NCBI RefSeq assembly: GCF_041904905.1
Contig: NZ_JAYRMI010000059.1
Span: 1-26,313, forward strand
Reading direction: 5' to 3'
DNA from: Zoogloea sp041904905
GTDB taxonomy: Bacteria; Pseudomonadota; Gammaproteobacteria; Burkholderiales; Rhodocyclaceae
DNA length: 26,313 nt
The stretch's first letter is position 1, and each line of letters opens with the position of its first letter. Positions 7,691 through 15,345 of this stretch are shown one piece after another. The translations under genes and the position numbers were made by a program. A model generated the notes under the pieces. It was given only the letters and a program-made list of their open reading frames with translations, did not search any database and was not told the origin of the DNA.

Positions 7691-7934
7691 CGAGGGACGT
7701 ATCGGGGGGGAGTGGGATCGCAGAGAACTTCGCTGACCCGACGGCGGATGCACAAAAGGGGCGCCCTCGAACGGAAGTGCGCCCTTGCGCGCTTGCTGAG
7801 GCAGAGAGACGTGATCCATACCCCTGCGCGCATCCGGTGTGGCGCATGGGCGGAAGAGGGGTGGTCAGCCTCCCTCCTCGACGCCGTGCAGCGATCCGGC
7901 GCGAGGGGCGTTGGAGGCGTCTGTTCAAACGGGC

Positions 7935-7958
7935 GCCGGGCAGGAGAGCCTGCCCGGC
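7935..7958 (-). terminator. strong hairpin downstream of prfC
   Basis: A perfect 10-bp inverted repeat, GCCGGGCAGG and CCTGCCCGGC with loop AGAG, lies about 50 bp past the prfC stop. No clear U tract follows on the minus strand, so it is a terminator or 3'-end protecting hairpin and not a textbook intrinsic terminator. Confidence 0.5.
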
Positions 7959-7966
7959 AAGTCACG

Positions 7967-7985
7967 CGGATTCAGGGTGAATCCG
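7967..7985 (-). terminator. second small hairpin just past prfC
   Basis: CGGATTC and GAATCCG form a perfect 7-bp stem around a 5-base loop, 20 bp beyond the prfC stop and immediately before the stronger hairpin. The tandem hairpins probably mark the prfC transcript end. Confidence 0.4.
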
Positions 7986-8005
7986 GTTGATCCGGCGCGC
8001 CGGCC

Positions 8006-9580
<1,575 letters not shown>

Positions 9581-9611
9581 GGCGGGAGACGGCGGATGCG
9601 AAAAACCCGCG

Positions 9612-9617
9612 ATTATA
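9612..9617 (-). promoter_or_regulatory. -10 box of the prfC promoter
   Basis: A perfect TATAAT on the minus strand in the short gap between the GNAT gene and prfC, giving a predicted leader of about 25 bases. The region 16-18 bp upstream is GC-rich and has no recognisable -35 box. Confidence 0.45.
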
Positions 9618-9653
9618 CAGGGCGATGTGGCTCCCGCCGGTGCGCGCGTGGGC

Positions 9654-10070
9654 TTAGAACTCGAGCAGCATCAGGCGCCGGCCGCCGGCGTCGTGCTTGC
9701 CGGCCATGCGAAAGCCCAGCCGGGTGAAGCGCCGGGTGCGCGCGGTGGAGACCAGCAGCCGGCCGTGGGCGTAGTTCTCCATCAGCCAGGCGATGCGGGT
9801 GTGGATGAGGGCCCGGGCGATGCCCTGGCCGCGGGCGTGCTCGGCCACCGCGGAGAGATACAGGATGTGGGTGTCGCTGGCCCAGTCGGCGGCCTTGATG
9901 CCGCCCACGCCTACCAGCTCGCCCTGCCTGCGGGCCACGAAGAAGCGGCGATAGAAGGGCATCGCCGCCGGGGCGAGCTGTTCGACGAGGCGCTCGCGGC
10001 CGTAGCGGGTGGGGTCGGCGAAGGCGGCGAGGATCACGTCGGCTGCGGTTTCGCGGTCGTCGTCGTGCAT
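9654..10070 (-). CDS. GNAT-family N-acetyltransferase
   Basis: A 138-residue protein (from the first ATG) with the GNAT fold: YLSAVAEHARGQGIARALIHTRIAWL contains the beta4 strand and the acetyl-CoA-binding motif A (RGQGIARAL in the R/Q-x-x-G-x-G/A position). It is followed by GRLLVSTARTRRFTRLGFRMAG, the usual motif B region. It probably acetylates a small amine or a protein N-terminus; the substrate cannot be told. The first beta strand expected in GNATs appears to lie upstream of this ATG (PTIKDDLLIGP is in frame), and a perfect AGGAGG lies six bases before an in-frame ATC at 10097-10095, so the true protein may be nine residues longer. It is divergent from the EEP-family gene at 10216 and 73 bp upstream of prfC. 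Confidence 0.85.
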   Translation of the reverse strand: MHDDDRETAADVILAAFADPTRYGRERLVEQLAPAAMPFYRRFFVARRQGELVGVGGIKAADWASDTHILYLSAVAEHARGQGIARALIHTRIAWLMENYAHGRLLVSTARTRRFTRLGFRMAGKHDAGGRRLMLLEF

Positions 10071-10215
10071 CGGGCCGATGAGCAGGTCGTCCTTGATGGT
10101 GGGCCTCCTGGTGGGCCGGTGGCGGGACGTGCATTGAAACCCGCGCGTGTTTCAGCGATGTTGCGGCGAGGATGCGATAATGATGAGGTCATTCAACTCG
10201 CGAGGAAGCAGACGC

Positions 10216-11031
10216 ATGAAGTTTTCGGTCCTGTCGTGGAACATCGAGCATTTCAAGGGGGGCGCGGCGCGCCTGAAGAAGGTGGCAAGCCATATCCGGA
10301 AGCAGAAGCCGGATGTGTTCGCGTTGCTGGAGATCGAGAACGTGGACGTGCGGGCCCTGATGGAGGAGGCCTTCCCGGGCTACGACTTTGCCCTCACCGA
10401 CGGGCCGGAGGTGCAGGAGATTCTGGTGGGCTGGCGGCGTTCGGCCTTCCAGCAGGCGGTGTTCTCCCAGAAGCGGGAGTTCGACGTGGGCAACGACCGG
10501 CTGCGGCCCGGGGCGCTCCTGAGCGTGCGCCACGCGGATGTCTGGTACAACCTGCTGTTCCTGCACACCGACAGCGGCACCGACGCGCCGGCCTTCGGCA
10601 ACCGGGCGGAGATGTTCGGCAAGACCTGGAAGCTCAAGTCGGCGCTGGATCGCAACCTGGGCGGCGACGGTGCGTCGCGGCTGCTGGTGATGGGCGACCT
10701 GAACACCATGGGGCTGATGTTCCCCAAGCCGGCCAAGAAGTTCCTGCGGGTGGATGCGCCCACCGAGATCGCCGCGCTGGCCGAGGCTGCGCTGGAGGCG
10801 GGGATGCAGCTGCTCACCAAGGATCGGCCGGTGACCTGGAAGGGGTCGGCGGGCGAGTCGAACCTGGATCACGCCATCGCGTCGGCGTCCCTCAGCTTCA
10901 GCCGCTTCGGCCCCGAGGCGGATGCGCCGCAGGTGAAGGTGAAGGGCTGGCCCGACCTGTCCGGTGCCACCCAGGCGAGCTTTCTCGCCGACGTGTCGGA
11001 CCACGCCTCCCTGTATCTCGAGATCGTGTAG
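10216..11031 (+). CDS. endonuclease/exonuclease/phosphatase-family protein
   Basis: A 271-residue protein with the metal-dependent EEP fold: SWNIEHF (start strand, Asn as metal ligand), DVFALLEIEN (Glu ligand), MGDLNTMG (catalytic Asp/Asn), SNLDHAIAS and the final SDHASLYLEI (catalytic Asp-His). These residues are the full active-site set of the DNase I/Mg-dependent phosphatase superfamily, so the enzyme should hydrolyse phosphodiester or phosphate-monoester bonds. No signal peptide is seen, so it is cytoplasmic. The ATG was chosen because GAGGAAG lies seven to eight bases before it and the conserved first strand begins immediately; the frame is open further upstream but without family similarity. 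A GATAAT box at 10176-10181 could serve as -10. It converges on pqqE with nine bases between the stops. The substrate is unknown. Confidence 0.85.
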   Translation: MKFSVLSWNIEHFKGGAARLKKVASHIRKQKPDVFALLEIENVDVRALMEEAFPGYDFALTDGPEVQEILVGWRRSAFQQAVFSQKREFDVGNDRLRPGALLSVRHADVWYNLLFLHTDSGTDAPAFGNRAEMFGKTWKLKSALDRNLGGDGASRLLVMGDLNTMGLMFPKPAKKFLRVDAPTEIAALAEAALEAGMQLLTKDRPVTWKGSAGESNLDHAIASASLSFSRFGPEADAPQVKVKGWPDLSGATQASFLADVSDHASLYLEIV

Positions 11032-11040
11032 GGCGCGGGC

Positions 11041-12168
11041 CTAGAACGGCCGGGCGAGGCGGCGGGATTCCTGCGGGTCGCGGAAGACGAGCGGTCGCAC
11101 CTCGCCGGGCCGCTCCGCTTCGGCCAGCGCGGCGGCGACGAGGCGATGATCGGGCGACTTGGGGCACACCGGGTCGGTGGCGTCCGGGTTGCCGGTGAGC
11201 ATGAAGGCCTGGCAGCGGCAGCCGCCGTGGTCCTTGTCCTTGTCGTCGCAGGTCTGGCAGGTCTCGGGCAGCCAGGCGTTGCCCCGGTAGCGGTTGAAGA
11301 GCGGGGAATCGCGCCAGATCCACTCGATGCTGTGCTGGCGCACGTCGGGGAACTCCAGCCCCGGCAGCATGCGCGCGGTGTGGCAGGGCAGGGCGAGGCC
11401 GTCCGGGGTGACGGCGAGGAACACCTCGCCCCAGCCGTTCATGCACTTCTTGGGTTTCTTCGACTGGTAATCCGGCGTGACGAACAGGATGCGCATGGCC
11501 TTGCCGAGCTTCTGGCGCCAGCGCTCGGTGACGCGTTCGGCTTCGGCCAGCTGGGCCTCGGTGGGCATCAGCGCGGCGCGGTTGAGGAAGGCCCAGCCGT
11601 GATATTGGGTGTTGGCCAGCTCCAGGAACTCGGCGCCGATCCCGGCGGCCATCTCGACGATGCGGTCGAGGTGGTCGATGTTGCCCCGGTGGAGCACGCA
11701 GTTGATGACCGTGGGGTAGCCGGCGGCCTTGGTGAGGGCGGCCACCTTGCGCTTGAGGTCGAAGGTGCGGGTGTTGGTGATGAGGTCGTTGGCCTCGCGG
11801 GTGGCGTCCTGAAACGAGAGCTGGATGTGGTCGAGCCCGGCGTCCTTGAGCGCGGCGAGGCGTGCTTCGTTGAGGCCCACGCCGGAGGTGATGAGGTTGG
11901 TGTAGAAGCCGAGCTTGCGCGCCTCCGCCACCAGAATCTCGATGTCGTCCCGCAAGAGCGGCTCGCCGCCGGAGATGCCGAACTGGGCCGCGCCCATCGC
12001 CCGGGCCTGGCGGATCACCGACAGCCAGTCGTCGGTGGATAGCTCGGGCCCGGCCTGGGCGAAATCCACCGGGTTGTAGCAGAAGCTGCAGTGCAGCGGG
12101 CAGCGGTAGGTGACTTCGGCCAGCAGCCACAGCGGCCCGGGGCGGGGCGGGACGAGCAGGGTTTCCAT
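11041..12168 (-). CDS. pqqE: PqqA peptide cyclase (radical SAM)
   Basis: A 375-residue radical SAM enzyme, normal length for PqqE. The [4Fe-4S] motif is RCPLHCSFC with Cys23, Cys27 and Cys30. The C-terminal SPASM-type domain carries further cysteines (CMNGWG, CHTARM, CQTCDDKDKDHGGCRCQAF, VCPKSPDH) for the auxiliary clusters. PqqE forms the Glu-Tyr carbon-carbon bond in PqqA, the first step of PQQ synthesis, with PqqD as peptide chaperone. The ATG at 12168 shares one base with the pqqD stop (TGATG), so translation is coupled. The frame is open further upstream, but that part is the shadow of pqqD. It is the last gene of the pqqABCDE cluster. Confidence 0.98.
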   Translation of the reverse strand: METLLVPPRPGPLWLLAEVTYRCPLHCSFCYNPVDFAQAGPELSTDDWLSVIRQARAMGAAQFGISGGEPLLRDDIEILVAEARKLGFYTNLITSGVGLNEARLAALKDAGLDHIQLSFQDATREANDLITNTRTFDLKRKVAALTKAAGYPTVINCVLHRGNIDHLDRIVEMAAGIGAEFLELANTQYHGWAFLNRAALMPTEAQLAEAERVTERWRQKLGKAMRILFVTPDYQSKKPKKCMNGWGEVFLAVTPDGLALPCHTARMLPGLEFPDVRQHSIEWIWRDSPLFNRYRGNAWLPETCQTCDDKDKDHGGCRCQAFMLTGNPDATDPVCPKSPDHRLVAAALAEAERPGEVRPLVFRDPQESRRLARPF

Positions 12169-12440
12169 CACGCGGGGTTCCAGACGATCCAGTTCTGGGC
12201 TTCGGCCATCTGCAGGAAGGCCTCCACGTCGGGGCCCAGGCCGGTGGCGTTGAAGGCGGCCTCCAGGTCGGCCACGATGGCGGCTACGTCGCGGCTGCCG
12301 TCGCAGCGCTTGAGAATCTCGCCGGCGCTCTGGTTGAGCTTGACCATGCCTTCGGGGTAGAGCAGCACGTGGGCCTGCTGGGCCGGCTCCCACTGGAAGC
12401 GGTAGAGGCGCTGGAGGACGGGACGGGCGGTGGGGTTCAT
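12168..12440 (-). CDS. pqqD: PqqA-binding peptide chaperone
   Basis: A 90-residue protein, usual PqqD length, with the family features YRFQWEPAQQAHVLLYPEGMVKLNQSAGEILKRCDG (winged-helix RRE fold), which holds PqqA for PqqE. The ATG at 12440 was chosen because PqqD proteins start close to the RPVLQRLYRFQWE segment; 23 more in-frame codons upstream exist but lie inside the REP-like palindromic element. Its stop overlaps the pqqE start by one base. The gap to pqqC is 105 bp, the largest in the operon, and holds the repeat element and an assembly gap. Confidence 0.96.
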   Translation of the reverse strand: MNPTARPVLQRLYRFQWEPAQQAHVLLYPEGMVKLNQSAGEILKRCDGSRDVAAIVADLEAAFNATGLGPDVEAFLQMAEAQNWIVWNPA

Positions 12441-12454
12441 GGTCTCTCGCGTCG

Positions 12455-12540
12455 GTCGGGTTGGCGCAGCGTAACCCGACGGTTCACTGACGGGTTTGGC
12501 GCAGGCCATGTCGGGTTACNNNNNNNNNNGACCTACAGGG
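12455..12540. repeat. REP-like palindromic element with internal assembly gap
   Basis: GTCGGGTT (12455-12462) pairs with AACCCGAC (12473-12480) around GGCGCAGCGT. The same AACCCGAC arm, extended to GTAACCCGAC (12471-12480), also pairs with GTCGGGTTAC (12510-12519). A second degenerate head, GACGGGTTTGGCGCAG, lies near 12489-12504. After the N run the sequence resumes with GACCTACA, which is the usual tail of such TAACCCGACCTACA palindromes. This is the pattern of dispersed REP-type extragenic repeats of proteobacteria. Its position between pqqD and pqqC may affect readthrough or mRNA stability. Confidence 0.65.
12520..12529. other. assembly gap of ten N
   Basis: Ten undetermined bases inside the REP-like element between pqqC and pqqD. 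The true gap length is unknown. Confidence 0.99.
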
Positions 12541-12545
12541 GTGTT

Positions 12546-13256
12546 TTACTTTCCGCCGCCTTCGAGCCCGTAGCGCAGGGCCATCGCGTCGTTCATCGAC
12601 CACAGGATGTCGAGCTTGAACTTGAGGATGTCCAGCGCCTTGAGCTGCGCGGCGCGGGTGTCGAAGTAGGCGAGGGTGATCGCCAGCCCCTGCTCCACGT
12701 CGCGGCGGGCCTGGGTGACGCGGTTGCGGAAATACTGCAGCCCTTCCGGTTCGATCCACGGGTAGTGCTCCGGCCAGTTGGCGAGGCGCTGCTTGTGGAT
12801 GGTGGGGGCGAAGAGTTCGGTGAGGCTGGAGCACACCGATTCCTGCCACGGGCGCTGGCGGCAGAAGTTGAGGTAGGCGTCGCAGGCGAAGCGCACCGCG
12901 GGGATCACGTGACGCTGGTCGACGATCTCCTCGCGGGTGAGGCCCACGGCCTGCCCCAGGCGCAGCCAGGCCTCGATGCCGCCGGCGTCGTCGCCGTGGC
13001 CGTCGTGGTCGAGGATGCGCTGGATCCACTCCCGCCGCACCTCGCGGTCCGGGCAGTTGGACATCACCGCGGCGTCCTTCTGGGGGATGATGATCTGGTA
13101 GTAGTAGCGGTTGGCCACCCAGCCCTGGATCTGCTCGCGGCTGGCCTTGCCGGTGTTGAGCATCACGTTGAAGGGGTGGTGGATGTGGTAGGCCGCGCCC
13201 TTGTCGCGCAGCTGGGCTTCAAATTCTTCGGGCGTCCAGGGGTGGGTGGTGTTCAC
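12546..13256 (-). CDS. pqqC: pyrroloquinoline-quinone synthase
   Basis: A 236-residue protein, right for PqqC, the cofactor-less oxidase that performs the final ring closure and eight-electron oxidation to PQQ. Family segments are evident: HHPFNVMLNTGKASREQIQGWVANRYYYQIIIPQKDA, ILDHDG, GLTREEIVDQRHVIPAVRFACDAYLNF, SLTELFAPTIHKQRL, YFRNRVTQARRDVEQGLAI and the closing KFKLDILWSMNDAM. It contains the His, Tyr, Arg and Lys residues typical of the active site. Translation starts at a GTG that overlaps the pqqB stop (GTGA, four bases), indicating coupling. It is cytoplasmic. A REP-like element and a sequencing gap follow its stop. Confidence 0.98.
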   Translation of the reverse strand: MNTTHPWTPEEFEAQLRDKGAAYHIHHPFNVMLNTGKASREQIQGWVANRYYYQIIIPQKDAAVMSNCPDREVRREWIQRILDHDGHGDDAGGIEAWLRLGQAVGLTREEIVDQRHVIPAVRFACDAYLNFCRQRPWQESVCSSLTELFAPTIHKQRLANWPEHYPWIEPEGLQYFRNRVTQARRDVEQGLAITLAYFDTRAAQLKALDILKFKLDILWSMNDAMALRYGLEGGGK

Positions 13257-14170
13257 AGTGCGATCTCCATGCCGTCGAAGGCGACCTCGATGCCGGCGGC
13301 GGCGAGGATGGCCCGCTCCGTCGAGGCTTCATCGAGGATCGGGTTGGTGTTGTTGATGTGGATGAGCACCCGGCGCACGTGGCGGGGCAGGCGGGCGAGC
13401 TGCTCGACCATGCCGCCCGGGCCGCTCTGGGCCAGGTGGCCGATGTCGCGGGCGCGCTTCCTGGAGAGGCCCATGGCGATCATCTCGTCGTCGGTCCAGA
13501 ACGTGCCGTCCACCATCACGCAGTCGCTGCTGGCCATCACCGCAAAGAGGGTCTCGTCGATCTCGGCCAGCCCCGGGGCGTAGAACACCCGGCGGCCGCT
13601 GCCGGGGTCGGCAATCGTCAGCCCCACGTTGTCGCCCGGCACCGGCGCGTTGCGGTGGGGGGAGTAGGGCGGCGCGGCCGAGACCAGCGGGAGGGCCTGC
13701 CAGTCGAGCTGCTCCGAACCCTGGGGGTGGAAGCGCCGGCCGTGCTCGGGGATCGGGTTGCGCTGCACGCCGCAGTAGTGTTCGAGCAGGTGCAGGATCG
13801 GGTTGCCGCGGGTGAGGTCTTCGTACACCGGGTCGGTGGTCCAGATGGGCCACGGGCTGCCCTTCTCGCGCAGCATGTAGAGGCCGGTGGTGTGGTCGAT
13901 CTGGGCGTCCACCAGCACCACGGATTCCACGCCGCAGCCGCGCAGCCCTCCGGTGGGCCAGCTGCCGGGGAAGGCCTGGAATTGCTGGAGGATGTCCGGC
14001 GAGGCATTGACCAGGGTCCACCGGCGACCGTCCGCGCTCACCGCGATGGACGACTGGGTGCGGCGCTGAAAGCCGGGCTGGCCGGCGCGCACCGCCTGGC
14101 AGTTGCGGCAGTTGCAGTTCCACTGGGGAAACCCGCCGCCGGCGGCGGAGCCGAGAACTCGGATGAACAT
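13253..14170 (-). CDS. pqqB: PqqB, metallo-beta-lactamase-fold PQQ biosynthesis protein
   Basis: A 305-residue protein of normal PqqB length. The N-terminus has the signature GSAAGGGFPQWNCNCRNC (Cys19, Cys21, Cys24), which binds zinc. Further on are VLVDAQIDHTTGLYMLRE, SDCVMVDGTFW and the closing RRVLIHINNTNPILDE metallo-hydrolase segment. PqqB is reported to be an iron-dependent hydroxylase of the Glu-Tyr intermediate. The ATG at 14170 fits the family start. It follows pqqA by 57 bp, which contains a strong hairpin, and overlaps the GTG of pqqC by four bases. Confidence 0.98.
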   Translation of the reverse strand: MFIRVLGSAAGGGFPQWNCNCRNCQAVRAGQPGFQRRTQSSIAVSADGRRWTLVNASPDILQQFQAFPGSWPTGGLRGCGVESVVLVDAQIDHTTGLYMLREKGSPWPIWTTDPVYEDLTRGNPILHLLEHYCGVQRNPIPEHGRRFHPQGSEQLDWQALPLVSAAPPYSPHRNAPVPGDNVGLTIADPGSGRRVFYAPGLAEIDETLFAVMASSDCVMVDGTFWTDDEMIAMGLSRKRARDIGHLAQSGPGGMVEQLARLPRHVRRVLIHINNTNPILDEASTERAILAAAGIEVAFDGMEIAL

Positions 14171-14186
14171 GGCGATGCCCTTGGGG

Positions 14187-14219
14187 GCGTCTGCGGTCGG
14201 GGGGCCGGGCCGCAGACGC
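14187..14219 (-). terminator. hairpin between pqqA and pqqB, likely attenuator
   Basis: A perfect 10-bp inverted repeat, GCGTCTGCGG (14187-14196) and CCGCAGACGC (14210-14219), with a 13-base loop fills the pqqA-pqqB gap. There is no U tract, so it is probably a processing/stability or partial-termination element. Known pqq operons often make much more pqqA than pqqB mRNA, and this hairpin could produce that ratio. Confidence 0.55.
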
Positions 14220-14227
14220 GGGGTGGC

Positions 14228-14302
14228 TTACTTGGCGGCGATGTACATGGTGATTTCGAAACCGAAGCGCAGATCGCAGGCTTGGGGGGTGGTCCAGGTC
14301 AT
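14228..14302 (-). CDS. pqqA: PQQ precursor peptide PqqA
   Basis: A 24-residue peptide beginning MTWTTPQACDLRFG and ending FEITMYIAAK. It carries the invariant Glu-x3-Tyr pair, Glu16 and Tyr20, which become the PQQ skeleton. The start at 14302 has GGAG six bases upstream; a second in-frame ATG at 14314 would add METN but lacks a ribosome binding site. It is the first gene of pqqABCDE. The peptide is cross-linked by PqqE with PqqD, then cut out by a protease not present here in its usual M16 form. Confidence 0.97.
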   Translation of the reverse strand: MTWTTPQACDLRFGFEITMYIAAK

Positions 14303-14393
14303 GTTTGTCTCCATCGATGTGGTTGCCGGTGTGCCCGGATGGCAGCACCGTGAGACGCATTGTTGCGAAGGGCGGCATACTCGCGCCTCACGA

Positions 14394-14405
14394 AAATCAT
14401 GATTT
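14394..14405. promoter_or_regulatory. 12-bp palindrome in the pqqA/hydrolase divergent region
   Basis: AAATCATGATTT is a perfect 12-bp palindrome 13 bp before the hydrolase start and about 90 bp before pqqA. It is the only AT-rich palindrome in this 116-bp divergent region and could be an operator. No regulator can be named. Confidence 0.25.
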
Positions 14406-14418
14406 CGCACCCACCCCG

Positions 14419-15345
14419 ATGACCGCCTCCGCCGACTCCTTCTTCCTGCCCGTGGGCGATGGCCACGCCCTGGCCGTGCAGCTGGCCGGCAACCCGGCCG
14501 GCGAGCCGGTGCTGGCGCTCCACGGCGGGCCCGGCAGCGGCTGCAGCCCGCGCCTGCTATCGCTCTACGACGCCACGCGCCAGCGCATCGTGGCCTTCGA
14601 CCAGCGCGGGGCAGGGCGCTCGCAGCCGGCTGGCGAGACCCGGGCCAACACCACCGCCCACCTGATCGCCGACATCGAGCGCCTGCGCCGCCACCTGGGG
14701 ATCGGGCGCTGGCGGGTGACCGGCGGGTCGTGGGGGGCTGCGCTGGCCCTGGCCTACGCCATCGCCCACCGGCCCGCGGTGACCGGGCTGGTGCTGCGCA
14801 GCAGTTTTGTGCCGGGCATGGGCAACGTGCGGGGCTTCTTTCAGGGCTTGGCGACGGTCTGCCCGGCCGCCTGGCAGGCGCTCGCCGCCAGCGTGGCGGA
14901 GGGCGAGCGGGGCGATCTGCTCGCGGCGCTGGCGCACCGCCTGAACGGCCACGACGCAGCCGCGGCCGGGGCCGCCGCCCTCGCGTGGGCGCGCTACGAG
15001 GCTGCGGTGGCCGAACCGGCGGCGCCCCCGCTGCCCGAGCCGCCGCCGGTGGAGCTGGACCGGCTGGTGGCCAGGTATCGGGTGCAGGCCCACTACCTGC
15101 GGGCGGGCTGCTTCCTGGACGAAGCGGCGTTTCTGGCCGACTGCGGCGGGCTCGCCGGCCTGCCGGTCACCTTGATCCACGGCCGCGACGACCGGGTGTG
15201 CCCCCCGGCCAACGCCGAGCGCCTCCACGCCGCCATCCCCGGCAGCCGGCTGGTGTGGATCGACGACTGCGGCCACGCCGCCTTTCACCCGGCCATGGCG
15301 GCCGCCTGGCGCGCGGCGCTGGCCGGCCCCGCCGACGCCCCATAA
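14419..15345 (+). CDS. proline iminopeptidase-like alpha/beta hydrolase
   Basis: A 308-residue alpha/beta hydrolase of peptidase family S33. It has HGGPGSG (oxyanion region), VAFDQRGAGRS, the nucleophile elbow GGSWGAALALAYA (Ser in GGSWG), Asp in LIHGRDDRVCP and His in DDCGHAAFHP. The HGGPG, DQRG and GGSWG triplet is diagnostic of prolyl aminopeptidases, which release N-terminal proline. The ATG at 14419 fits the family; the open frame reaches further upstream but without similarity. No signal peptide is visible, so it is cytoplasmic. It is divergent from pqqA, and its stop shares a base with the next gene's start (TAATG). A role in PqqA processing or in peptide turnover is only suggested by position. 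Confidence 0.85.
   Translation: MTASADSFFLPVGDGHALAVQLAGNPAGEPVLALHGGPGSGCSPRLLSLYDATRQRIVAFDQRGAGRSQPAGETRANTTAHLIADIERLRRHLGIGRWRVTGGSWGAALALAYAIAHRPAVTGLVLRSSFVPGMGNVRGFFQGLATVCPAAWQALAASVAEGERGDLLAALAHRLNGHDAAAAGAAALAWARYEAAVAEPAAPPLPEPPPVELDRLVARYRVQAHYLRAGCFLDEAAFLADCGGLAGLPVTLIHGRDDRVCPPANAERLHAAIPGSRLVWIDDCGHAAFHPAMAAAWRAALAGPADAP

Noticed and set aside
7298..7980. Heptad-repeat reading frames over the 21-bp array in both directions
   Set aside because: A 21-bp unit without stops opens several frames automatically; none has a credible start with a ribosome binding site, and no frame is favoured over the others.
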